A stretch of 64,000 bases of DNA from CAWKMN01 sp963850765 (GTDB taxonomy: Bacteria; Chloroflexota; Anaerolineae; Aggregatilineales; Aggregatilineaceae). The position numbers and the translations under genes are program-made. The stretch is taken from NCBI GenBank assembly GCA_963850765.1, contig CAWKMN010000009.1:786859-850858 (forward strand). The letters are read 5' to 3'. Each line of letters starts with the position of its first letter. Within the stretch, counting starts at the first letter, position 1. The notes beneath the pieces are model-generated. The model ran no database searches. It was not told where the DNA came from and saw only the letters and a program-made list of their open reading frames with translations. Below, piece by piece: positions 55,496 to 64,000 of this stretch.

Positions 55496-58400
55496 TCACC
55501 CCACGGTCGCGTACTCTGCCAGCAGCGCGTCGAGCGCCGTGTCGAGATCGACGATCCGGCCCCGCTGCGCGGCCGCGTGCAGATCGTCGGGCGCAAGCCG
55601 GTCGCCAAGCGACTCCAGCAGGCGGAGGGCACGCTGCCGCGTATCGTGTTCGGTGGCGGAATGCGCCAGCACCACATGCAGCAGTTGCGCGGCACGCTCG
55701 TAGGCTTCGTCGCGGACCAGGAACCCGATCGCCCCGGTCAGGGCGTCCAACACGGTTGGGATCGCGTTCAATTCGCGCGCGATCTGGAGCGCCTGCAAGA
55801 AGTATTGGTTGGCGAGGCCGGGCCGATCCTGCGCCTGCGTGACATGCCCAAGCTGAATCTGGCTGTACGCCATGCCCCAACGGTGCCCGATCTCGGTGCA
55901 GAGCGCCAGGGCCTCTTGCAGCACCAGCGCCGCCCGCTCATACTGGCCCTGGTAATAGGCGATTTCGCCCAGCCGGATCAGGGTGTAGGCATAACCCCAG
56001 CGAAAGCCTGTCATGTCGAACTTGGCCAGTGCTTCTTCAAAATGAGCCTGTGCGGTGGGGTAATCCGCGCGGACGACCGCCACGGAGCCCAGGTTGGCGA
56101 GCGATCCGGCGATGCCGATGGGGTAATTCACCTCGCGGAACAGGCTCAGGCTGCGCTCGTACAGATCCACCGCTTCGTCCAGTTCGCCCAGGTTCTCCGC
56201 GATCAGCCCCAGGTTGCGGATCGCCGCCGCTTCGCTGGTCCGGTCGTCCGCGGCCTGAGACATCACCAGACTATCCTGCATCAGATCACGAGCGCGCAGG
56301 TAATCCCCGGATACCTGCGTAATCTGGCCGAGCAGACGCGCCGCGCGGGCGGCCAGGGCGGGATCACCTTTCGTCCCGGAGCGCGGGCAGAACCGCTCGC
56401 AGGATGTGCTGGGCGTCGGAATAATTGCCCGTGCTGTACAGCACTTCGGCGCGCTGAATCTGCAGCGCCGCTGTATCGGGGCTGTTGGGATCGATCAGCA
56501 CCAGCGCGCGGTTGAGCAGGGACAGCGCATCCGGGTAGCAGCACACCGCCATCATCTGCTCGCCGGCCCGGCAGGCGTAAAACGCTTCCTTGGCGGGTTC
56601 TTCCGCCTCGTGCCAGTGATAGGCCAGCCGGTGAAAATATTCGCTGTTGGCGGGGTACACCGTCTCGATGGCTTCGGCCACCAGCCGGTGCAGCTTGCGC
56701 GGCTGATCTTCGGCCAGCCCGAACAGGATGCCATCGCGCAGTTTTTCGTGGGCGAATTTCCACTGCCCGTTTTCGTTCGCCAGGATCCCGGCTTCGGAGC
56801 AGACCAGCAGCCAGCGGTCGATGCGTACCACCGGGTCGATGCAGCGCAGGATGTTCAGATCGAGCGTGCGCCCGGCCACCGCCGCGACTCGCAGCAGGGG
56901 GTGATAATCCAGCGGGAGCCGGTCCAGATAGCGCTGCGCGATGGCCTGGATGCCCTCCGGGAAGATGTGCTCTGGCAGTTCCACATCGGCCACCGTATCC
57001 AGGTGCCCGGTTTCCTCGGCCAGCGCGCGCAGGGTTTCGACCATAAAGAAGGCGTTGCCTTCGGTTTCGCGCTCCAAAAACGAGACGATATGCGGCTCGT
57101 GGCCGGTTTCGCCCAGCATCGACGCGCTCAATTCTTCGATCTTGTCTGCGGCGAAACGTTCCAGCCTGATCACCTGTGCGCCGGGCAGTTCGCCGGGGAT
57201 GTCGGGCCGCTCCTCCTCGCGGTAGCTGCCGACGACCAGCAGAGGCAGTTCGCGAATAGTCCGTGCCATTTCGCGCAGCGGGAGCAGACTTTCGAGGGCC
57301 CACTGCAGATCGTCCAGCAGCAGCACAACCGGGTGCGGCTGCGCGCGGAACACATTCGCGATCGTGGTGATGAGACGCTGCCGGGAGTCGCGGCTCTCCA
57401 ATTCAGGAGCATCGGGGATAGTGCGATCCAGCAGATTATCCAGATCCGGCACAATGGTCTTGAGCACCCCGGCGTCGAGATCGCTCAGCGGCGTCGAGAG
57501 CGCCAGCCGGCGCAGCGGGGCGCGCCAGTATTGATAGGGTGGGCTGCCGGGGCCGGCCTGCCCATAGAGCACCGTCACGCCGCGAATCATGGCGGGGATG
57601 CGCAGTTCGTCCAGCAGGCGCGTCTTGCCAATGCCGCTCTCGCCAGCTACCAGCCAGATGCTCCCGTGCCCGTCGATCGCGTCGGACAGTGCCGCCAGCA
57701 GTTGGTTGCGCTCAGCCGTGCGCCCGACAAACCGCGCCGCCTTGAGAAAACTCTCGCGCACCTCGGCGGATTCCTCCGCCAGATCGGACCGTTCGAGCGC
57801 CTCACCCAGCGCGCCGATCACGGCCTGAGCGCTCGGATACCGATCCGAGGGAGTTTTCGCCAGCAGGCGGCCGATAATCGCCGTCATCGCCGCGGCCAAC
57901 CGGATGGATTCGCGGGCTGGTGAGCCGCCTTTGATCGGGGGAAAACGGAGTGCGTTCAGGTCGGGCGCTTCGGCCAGGACCTGCCGGATCAACTGGCTGA
58001 TATTGTCGGTGGGGAAGGGATGCCGCCCGGCGAACAGCTCGTAGGCCAGCACGCCCACCGCATACAGATCGGCGGCTTCGGTCGGCGGCTGGCCCGCCAG
58101 CACCTCAGGCGCGATATATGCCAGCGTGCCGCCCAGTTCGGACACATGCGCGCGCTGGACCGACAGCCCAAAGTCGAGCACCTTCAGGACGCCATCGCGC
58201 ACCAGGATATTGGCCGGCTTCAGATCGCGGTGGATGATGTCGTGCCGGTGCAGATAGGCCAGCGCCCGCAGGGTCTGGACCAGCAGTTCGACGCGCCCGA
58301 ACAGGTTCAGCGCAAGGCCCGCCTCGGTGATCGACTGGGCGGCGGGCAGAAACTCCATGGTGAAATAGGGGCCGGCAGTGGTGAACCCGTAATCCAGTAC

Positions 58401-58662
58401 GTCGATAATATTCGGGTGGTGCAGCGAGGCCAGGGTCTCGAACTCGTTGGCCAGCGCGGTGTTGAGCGTGGTCGGAATGGGCGTCGGTGAGGTGGGCACC
58501 AGTCCCAGGTTATCCAAGCGCCGTCGTAACCTGCTTGAGCGCGACCGTCGTCTGGGTGAGCCGGTCCGTGGCGCGATGGACCGCGCCCATACTGCCGACG
58601 CCGAGCAGTTCGTGCAGATGGTAGCGGTTATCGACCAGACTGGCCGCGGTGGGGACGGTCAT
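55496..58662 (-). CDS. Ser/Thr kinase-AAA ATPase-TPR signalling protein (two frameshifts)
   Basis: About 1055 residues from ATG 58662. The kinase (about 12-275) begins NRYHLHELLGVGSMGAVHRA with VALKQV; a shift near 58525 follows; then IIHRDLKPANIL, LDFGLS and GTLAYIAPE. An AAA_16-type ATPase has Walker A GESGIGKTRLL and Walker B VVLLLDDLQWA. After a helical region, a shift near 56375 leads to about seven TPR repeats (AAAIRNLGLIAENLGELDEA, GSLANLGSVAVVRADYPTAQ, YTLIRLGEIAYYQGQYERAA). No membrane helix is seen, unlike the WD40 kinase at 12693. A cytoplasmic signal-integrating kinase regulator is likely; its target is unknown. Confidence 0.88.
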
Positions 58663-59192
58663 GGCGCGCTCCTGCTTCGGTAATAAGTGATGGCTTCTTG
58701 AATAATATAATAATTATAAACTTATTCGGCGGAGAATACAGGGCCGATTTTCGATCGAACCGCAGAGACGCGGAGGACGCAGAGATTGGTGAGCGAAGAG
58801 AGGGTGCAGGATTGTTCTCTGCCATAACGCCGCAGGTTAATACAGGTTAACCTTACGTAAACTGGGCGCGGATTTGAAACGCCCCTCACCCTGCTCTCTC
58901 CGCGTGCCCGGCCAGGGGCAGGGAATAGGGGCAATCGCTTTCCGCCCACCAGCTCGGCTGGTGAGGGCCGAGAGGGAGGCCGGTACTTATATATCCGCTT
59001 TAATCGTTAGACAGGCATAAACCGCGCGGCTATGACCAAACCGGGAAGCCCGCTAAAGGGGCTGACCAGGAGTCCCTTCAGGGACTTTTTTCTCTCAATA
59101 GCCGGAACGTTTTAACGTCCGGCGTTGGAGGTCTTCTCTCCTTGTATCTCGCTCTGTGCTCTCTGCGTCTTTGCGGTTCAAGCTCTTGCTAT
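58663..59192. repeat. Composite repeat region
   Basis: No gene is visible in 530 bases. CACAGAG-family fragments lie at about 58757-58790 (GAACCGCAGAGACGCGGAGG) and 59135-59182, a CCCTCTCC-like unit at about 58880-58975, and a double hairpin of the GGCCCTTCC family at about 59040-59125 (AGTCCCTTCAGGGACTTTTT, GCCGGAACGTTTTAACGTCC then GGC). Confidence 0.7.
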
Positions 59193-59738
59193 TTACCCCA
59201 TCAGCCGGATACCCGCGCGCGGCGTGATCCCACCCGCGCCCGCGAGCGCGGCGGCGATGCGCGCCAGCGTTTGCCCGGTGACAGGATGCACCCAATCCGG
59301 CGCGAGATCGGCCAGGGGCTGCGCGACAAACGCCCGCGTCAGGATGCCCGGATCGGGCACCATCAGGCGCGGATCGTCAATCACGCGGTCGGCGTACAGC
59401 GCGATGTCCAGATCGATCGGGCGCGAGGCGAACTTATCCGCCGTGCGGGCACGTCCCAGGCATTTTTCCACGAAGCGCAGCACGTTGTATTTGAGGCTGA
59501 ACGGCGAATAATAGTCCGTCTCGATCCACACGGCGGCGTTCAGAAAGGCGGGCTGATCGGGATTGACCTGCCCGGCGGCATTGACCGGCGCGGACGCATA
59601 CACGCGCGACGCGGCGCGCACGACAAGGTGATGGTTCTGGCCCAGCATCCACACGGCGCGAGTCAGGTTGGCTTCCGGCGCGATATTCGAGCCAAGCACG
59701 ATCAGGACCGGGACCGATCCGGCGGGGGTCTTATGCAT
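59193..59738 (-). CDS. folK: 2-amino-4-hydroxy-6-hydroxymethyldihydropteridine pyrophosphokinase
   Basis: 181 residues from ATG 59738. HPPK features are visible: LIVLGSNIAPEANLTRAVWM at the N-terminus, AGQVNPDQPAFLNAAVWIET, and the signature region KFASRPIDLDIALYADRVID with PHPG-like DPGILTRAFV. It transfers pyrophosphate from ATP to the pterin in folate synthesis. Its start overlaps the end of folB by eight bases, so the pair is translationally coupled. Confidence 0.9.
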   Translation of the reverse strand: MHKTPAGSVPVLIVLGSNIAPEANLTRAVWMLGQNHHLVVRAASRVYASAPVNAAGQVNPDQPAFLNAAVWIETDYYSPFSLKYNVLRFVEKCLGRARTADKFASRPIDLDIALYADRVIDDPRLMVPDPGILTRAFVAQPLADLAPDWVHPVTGQTLARIAAALAGAGGITPRAGIRLMG

Positions 59739-60096
59739 AGTCGGCACGCTCCCGTTCGATCTCCACGCCGACCGACGCAGCGAAGCGCAGCGCGCCCGGC
59801 TTCTCGACGCGCACCACCGCCCGATCGGCGGCGTGATCGCGCACGCAGATCCGCGCGATGGCATCCGCCAGCGCTTCGACGGTGTAATAACGGGACTGCT
59901 CGACGTGCGCGATAATCGCCTTGGTGATGGTGCGGTAGTTGAGGATGTCGGCGGCGCTGTCCGACTGGGCGGCGGGGCGCAGATCGGTGAACAGCGTCAG
60001 GTTGATCAGAATATCCTGCGGATTGTCGCGCTCCCAATCGTTGATCCCGATGATCCCGCGCAGCAGCAGGTCCTTGACGATGATTTTGTCGGGCAT
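59731..60096 (-). CDS. folB: Dihydroneopterin aldolase
   Basis: 121 residues from ATG 60096 (MPDKIIVKDLLLRGIIGIND). The family motif GIIGINDWERDNPQDILIN, TLFTDLRPAAQSDSAADILN and the TVEALADAI segment with conserved Glu are present. It cleaves dihydroneopterin to the hydroxymethyl-pterin used by the folK product, the next gene. Its upstream region is a CACAGAG foldback repeat. Confidence 0.92.
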   Translation of the reverse strand: MPDKIIVKDLLLRGIIGINDWERDNPQDILINLTLFTDLRPAAQSDSAADILNYRTITKAIIAHVEQSRYYTVEALADAIARICVRDHAADRAVVRVEKPGALRFAASVGVEIERERADYA

Positions 60097-60129
60097 GGAG
60101 TTCCCCTGGACGTACAAAAGCGAAAAAGA

Positions 60130-60275
<146 letters not shown>

Positions 60276-60393
60276 CTTTCGCTACCGCGATCATAGTGCG
60301 TTGCGGCGGGGCGTGCCAACCCTGATTTTGGGACAGACCCGGCGCGCGTCATTTGCGGTATACTGGCGGGGGTTTGCGTGAAAGGAGTGGGTT

Positions 60394-61329
60394 ATGTCTG
60401 GACAGGCTGCCGCCGTCATCGAGACGCGCGGCCTGACGCACAATTACGGCAAATTCGCCGCCATCCAGGATGTGAACCTGAGTGTGTGGCAGGGTGAAAT
60501 CTTCGGCTTCCTCGGTCCCAATGGGGCCGGCAAAACCACCACCATTCGCACGCTGCTGGATTTTATCCGCCCGACGAAAGGCACCGTGTCGATCCTCGGG
60601 CTGGACAGCGTGCGCGACAGTGTCGCCATCCACCAGCGGATCGGCTATCTGCCGTCGGAACTCAAGCTGTGGGAAAACTGGACCGGCGTCGAATATATCC
60701 GCTGGCTGGAAGCGATGCGCGCTATGCGCGGCGGTTTTCTGGACGAAGCGCACCGGCTGGCCGACCGGCTGGATTATGATCTCAAGCGCCCGCTGAAAGG
60801 GATGTCCACCGGCATGAAGCGCAAAATGGGCCTGATCGCGGCGCTGGCGCACAAAGCCGAACTGCTGATCCTGGACGAGCCGACCACCGGCCTCGATCCA
60901 CTGATGCAGCAGGTGTTCCACGAGTTGATGCGCGAGGCGCGCACCGAAGGGCGGACGGTGTTCCTGTCGTCGCACAACCTGCCCGAAGTCGAGGCGATCT
61001 GCGACCGGGTGGGCATCATCCGGCTAGGGCGGCTCGAAGCAGTGGAATCGGTGACGAACCTGACGCGCGTCACCTTCCGCTGGCTGACGCTGACCACCAC
61101 CGGCCCGGCCAGCGTGGACGGTTTCAGCCAGATCGACGGCGTGACCGATCTCAGCGCCGAGGGCAGCGAACTGCGGATGCGCATCAGCGGCCATACCAAT
61201 ATGGACAGGCTCATCAAGCAGGCCGCGCGCTGCACGATCACCGATCTGCGCATCGAGCAGCCCACGCTGGAAGAGATCTTCCTGGCGTATTACGGCAAAG
61301 GAGAGGCGAACCATGCAGATCGCCGCTAG
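60394..61329 (+). CDS. ABC transporter ATP-binding protein
   Basis: 311 residues. Walker A GPNGAGKTTT, the signature motif in variant form STGMKRKM, Walker B LLILDEPTTGLD and the H-loop SSHNLPEV are all present. The C-terminal about 90 residues are an extension typical of exporters of the antibiotic/multidrug type (ABC-2 partners). Its end overlaps the permease gene by 17 bases. It should drive export of an unknown compound through the partner permease. Confidence 0.92.
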   Translation: MSGQAAAVIETRGLTHNYGKFAAIQDVNLSVWQGEIFGFLGPNGAGKTTTIRTLLDFIRPTKGTVSILGLDSVRDSVAIHQRIGYLPSELKLWENWTGVEYIRWLEAMRAMRGGFLDEAHRLADRLDYDLKRPLKGMSTGMKRKMGLIAALAHKAELLILDEPTTGLDPLMQQVFHELMREARTEGRTVFLSSHNLPEVEAICDRVGIIRLGRLEAVESVTNLTRVTFRWLTLTTTGPASVDGFSQIDGVTDLSAEGSELRMRISGHTNMDRLIKQAARCTITDLRIEQPTLEEIFLAYYGKGEANHADRR

Positions 61330-62173
61330 CCCCACCTTAGCGCCATCCCCCATGACGACACTCATGGCCGTCTTCCGCAAGGCGTTTCACAATTCGTGGA
61401 AGGTGGCGTTCTGGGCGTCGGTCGTCTCGTTCCTGTATATCCTGCTGATCATGTTGTTCTACCCGTCGATGATCAAGCAGTCCGCCGAACTGGACAAGCT
61501 GATGGAGTCGTACCCCAAGGAGATGATGCAGGCGTTTTACGGCGGGGATGTCGAAGATCTCAGTGTGAGCGAGCCGGGAAACTATGTGCAGTCGCAGTTC
61601 ATCACGTGGATGGAGATCCTGCTGGGCGTGATGGTCATTGCTCAGGCATTCAACGCGGTGACTAACGCCGAGCGCGACGGCACGCTGGACGTGATGCTGA
61701 GCCTGCCGGTCGCGCGCCGCACGTATCTGGTGGCCCGCGCGCTCAACAGCGCCGCCGTGACCCTGATCCTGCTCGCGGCGTCGTGGCTCCCGCTGTGGCT
61801 TTCAACTTATATCTGGCCGGAATTTGACGTTTCGCCGGGGCGGCTGGCGCTCGGCACGTTTGGCTGCTTCCTGCCGGTGATGGTCGTGGCGGGCTTCGCG
61901 TCCCTGCTGGCGTCCGTGATCCCGTCCAGCAAGCACTATGCCGGGCCGATCGCGTACCTGTTCCTGCTCGGATCGTATATCCTCTACATGTTCGCCGTCA
62001 CGATCGAGAGCCTGAACGCCTTCAAGCCGGTGTTTCTGTTCCACTACTACAACGGCGGGCAGATCATCCGCGAGGGCATCGACGTGGGCAATTGGGCGCT
62101 GCTGATCGTCGTGGCACTGGTCTACTTCGCGCTGGCGTGGTGGCGCATCGACAAGAAAGAGTTGGGGGTGTAG
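61313..62173 (+). CDS. ABC-2 type transporter permease
   Basis: 286 residues with six hydrophobic segments (WKVAFWASVVSFLYILLIML, ITWMEILLGVMVIAQAF, AAVTLILLAASWLPLWL, LGTFGCFLPVMVVAGFASLL, YAGPIAYLFLLGSYILYMFA, WALLIVVALVYFALAWW). NAERDGTLDVMLSLPVARRTYLVAR is the ABC-2 coupling helix motif, shortened here to NAERDGTLDVMLSLPVARR. It overlaps the ATPase gene by 17 bases and forms the membrane part of the exporter. Confidence 0.9.
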   Translation: MQIAASPTLAPSPMTTLMAVFRKAFHNSWKVAFWASVVSFLYILLIMLFYPSMIKQSAELDKLMESYPKEMMQAFYGGDVEDLSVSEPGNYVQSQFITWMEILLGVMVIAQAFNAVTNAERDGTLDVMLSLPVARRTYLVARALNSAAVTLILLAASWLPLWLSTYIWPEFDVSPGRLALGTFGCFLPVMVVAGFASLLASVIPSSKHYAGPIAYLFLLGSYILYMFAVTIESLNAFKPVFLFHYYNGGQIIREGIDVGNWALLIVVALVYFALAWWRIDKKELGV

Positions 62174-62184
62174 AGCCTCAACCC

Positions 62185-62260
62185 CTAAGAGAGCGGCAGG
62201 AGCGTTTTATCCTCTCCCTGGCTCGGCCGGGGAGAGGGTAGGGTGAGGGGCGTCTTCGTG
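62185..62260. repeat. CCCTCTCC-type repeat unit
   Basis: A unit reading CCTCTCCCTGGCTCGGCCGG followed by GGAGAGGGTAGGGTGAGGGG lies after the permease gene. Confidence 0.75.
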
Positions 62261-62333
62261 CCATAATATAAGAGCTTCAAGCCAAGGACGACTTATCGGG
62301 TCGCCCCACCATTGACGTCAAAGGTTATTCAAC

Positions 62334-64000
62334 ATGAGCGACATCATCTTCCAACCGATCGGGCGGCGCGTCGAGAGCGAGCCGGGTGAAACCGTGCTCG
62401 AAGCGGCGCAGCGGCGGGCGTCGCGCTCTCGGCGGTGTGCGGCGGGGTCGGCGTGTGCGGCGACTGCCGGGTGCGCGTCCTGCGCGGAGCGTCAGCGCGC
62501 TCAACGACACCGAAGAGGACATCTGAGCCGGGCCGATCTGGCGGACGGGCTGCGGTTGGCCTGCCAGATGATCGTCGGGGCGGGCGAGATCGTGGTGGAT
62601 GTCCCGCCGATTCGCTGAGCGCCCTGCAGCGCAGCCAGGTGGAAGGCGAGGAAATCCCGCTCGCGCTCGATCCCGTGATCGCGGTGCGTGATCTGTCGCG
62701 CTGCTCCGCCCTCGATCGAGGATCTGCGCGGCGACTGGGAGCGGCTGGACGCGGCGATCTGCCGGACGGAGATTGGCGGTCTGAGCGCGCCGGTGCTGGC
62801 CGATCTGCCGGGGATGCTGCGCGCGCACGACTGGCGCGTGCGCATGGTCACGCGCGGGCGGACGTGGTGGGCTTCCTGCGCCCGATACGACGGGTCCCGC
62901 TTGGCTTCGCGGTGGACGTGGGCACGACCGGGCTGGCCGCCTATCTGGTCGATCTGCTCAGCGGGGAAACGCTCGGCATCGCGGGCGCGACCAACCCGCA
63001 GATCGCCTATGGCGAAGACGTGATGGCGCGGCTGACGCTGGCGGTGCACGATCCCTCGATCGGCGCGAACGTCTGCAAGCGGCATTGTCGGCGGGCTGAA
63101 CGACCTGCTGCGCGAGGTCTGCACGCAGGCGGGCGTGCACCGCGCGAGGTGGTCGATGTGGTGGCGGTGGGCAACACGGCCATGCACCACCTGCTGCTCG
63201 GCGCTGCCGGTGGACCAGTTGGGCAGCGCGCCCTATGTCCCGGCCATCTCCGCCGCGCTGACACGCCCGCGCGCGCGACCTCGGCCTGGAGACGTGCGCC
63301 CGGCGCGCAGCTCTACGTGCCGCCGAACGTGGCCGGGTTCATCGGCGGCGGATCACGTCGCGATGCTGCTGGCGACCGACACCGCCGATCAGCCGGGCGT
63401 GACGCTGAGCCTGGACATCGGCACGAACACCGAAGTCACGCTCAACGCGCACGGCCAGATGTGGTGCTGCTCGACCGCCTCCGGCCCGGCCTTCGAGGGC
63501 GCGCATATCCGCGACGGCATGCGCGCCGCGGATGGCGCGATTGAGCGCCTGATCTGGCACGATGGCGGCTTGCGCTGGCTGACGATCGACCACGCGCGGC
63601 CGGTGGGCTGTGCGGATCGGGCATTCTGGATGCGGTCGCCGCCCTGCGCGGCGCCGATATCCTGACCGTCACCGGGCGCGATGCGGCGCGAACATCCCGG
63701 CGGTGCAGCACGGATAACGGTCAACCCTAGTATCGAGATCGTCATCCGGCGCAGCAGAGCGGGCACGGCCGCGCGATACGCATCAGCCGCAGCGACGTGA
63801 ACGAGGTCCAACTGGCCAAAGGCGGCGATCCGGGCCGGGATCAAGCTGCTGGTGGAGCAGGCGGGCATCGACCGAAGCGGCACATCGACCGTGTGATCGT
63901 GGCCGGAGCCTTTGGCAACTATATCGACCTCGACAGCGCGATCACCATTGGCATGTTCCCGCCGCTGCCGCTCGAGCGTTTTAATCAGGTGGGCAACGCG
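62334..64000 (+). CDS. 2Fe-2S/ASKHA corrinoid activation-type protein (3' partial, many frameshifts)
   Basis: The gene starts MSDIIFQPIGRRVESEPGET and carries a ferredoxin-like site AVCGGVGVCGDCRVRVL, recoverable across frames. A linker follows, then an ASKHA ATPase part with GFAVDVGTTGLAAYLVDLLS, NPQIAYGEDVMARL, VAVGNTAMHHLLLG, YVPPNVAGFIGG and LSLDIGTNTEV, and near the edge VIVAGAFGNYIDLDSAITIG. This matches the DUF4445/RACE family that reductively reactivates corrinoid proteins of methyltransferases. More than ten one-base shifts lie between 62400 and 63900, far above the rate elsewhere, so this is probably poor consensus near an assembly edge rather than decay. Confidence 0.8.

Noticed and set aside
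55496..56281. Separate TPR gene downstream of the kinase
   Set aside because: The TPR frame continues from the kinase-AAA frame after a one-base shift near 56375, with coding sequence running through the junction.

Overview
The window is high-GC bacterial chromosome, probably from a Chloroflexota bacterium near Anaerolineae. This is an inference from three things: the gene repertoire (multi-domain Ser/Thr kinases fused to STAND or AAA ATPases, TIR-HEAT proteins, many LppX-like secreted proteins), the bulk codon style, and several families of short dispersed palindromes filling nearly every intergenic gap. No rRNA, tRNA or CRISPR array was recognised. Many genes are broken by single-base frameshifts in otherwise well-conserved families. 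This looks like consensus error in a draft assembly, so most such genes are annotated here as one gene with an internal frameshift.

Layout. 1-4.3 kb: a hemerythrin-like protein, a cupredoxin-cytochrome c-haem d1 (NirS-like) protein, an acetyltransferase and a 2-hydroxyacid dehydrogenase. 4.4-11.1 kb, minus strand: a pentose catabolic cluster (LacI regulator, AraB-like kinase, AraD-like epimerase, zinc alcohol dehydrogenase, fucose/arabinose isomerase-like protein), with operator-like palindromes upstream of the regulator. 11.6-17.3 kb: an FHA/zinc-ribbon protein overlapping a kinase-STAND-WD40 giant. 17.6-26.4 kb, minus strand: a cluster of TIR and HEAT proteins (two TIR-HEAT genes, a lone TIR, a lone HEAT, one decayed AT-rich TIR-HEAT) surrounding a phage packaging remnant (terS, terL, portal) that is bracketed by inverted copies of a hairpin repeat. 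This is the best candidate for an undescribed defence or conflict locus.

27-36 kb: biotin-dependent acyl-CoA carboxylase subunits (carboxyltransferase, biotin carboxylase, biotin carrier) spread among a DUF559 gene with an internal stop, a Ca2+/H+ exchanger and a secreted cyclophilin. 35.9-42.1 kb: GT-C type membrane glycosyltransferase-like genes that have absorbed several dispersed repeats into their reading frames. 42.2-48.1 kb, minus strand: a two-domain secreted esterase with a degenerate first domain and three tandem secreted paralogues. 48.4-53.6 kb: a membrane-anchored unknown, a GH4 glycosidase with a BadF-type sugar kinase, an orphan HicB and an AlbA-ATPase protein. 53.8-60.1 kb, minus strand: an SHMT-like enzyme, a RidA fragment, a kinase-AAA-TPR protein, folK and folB. 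60.4-64 kb: an ABC exporter pair and an Fe-S/ASKHA corrinoid-activation-type protein, heavily frameshifted and cut by the window edge.
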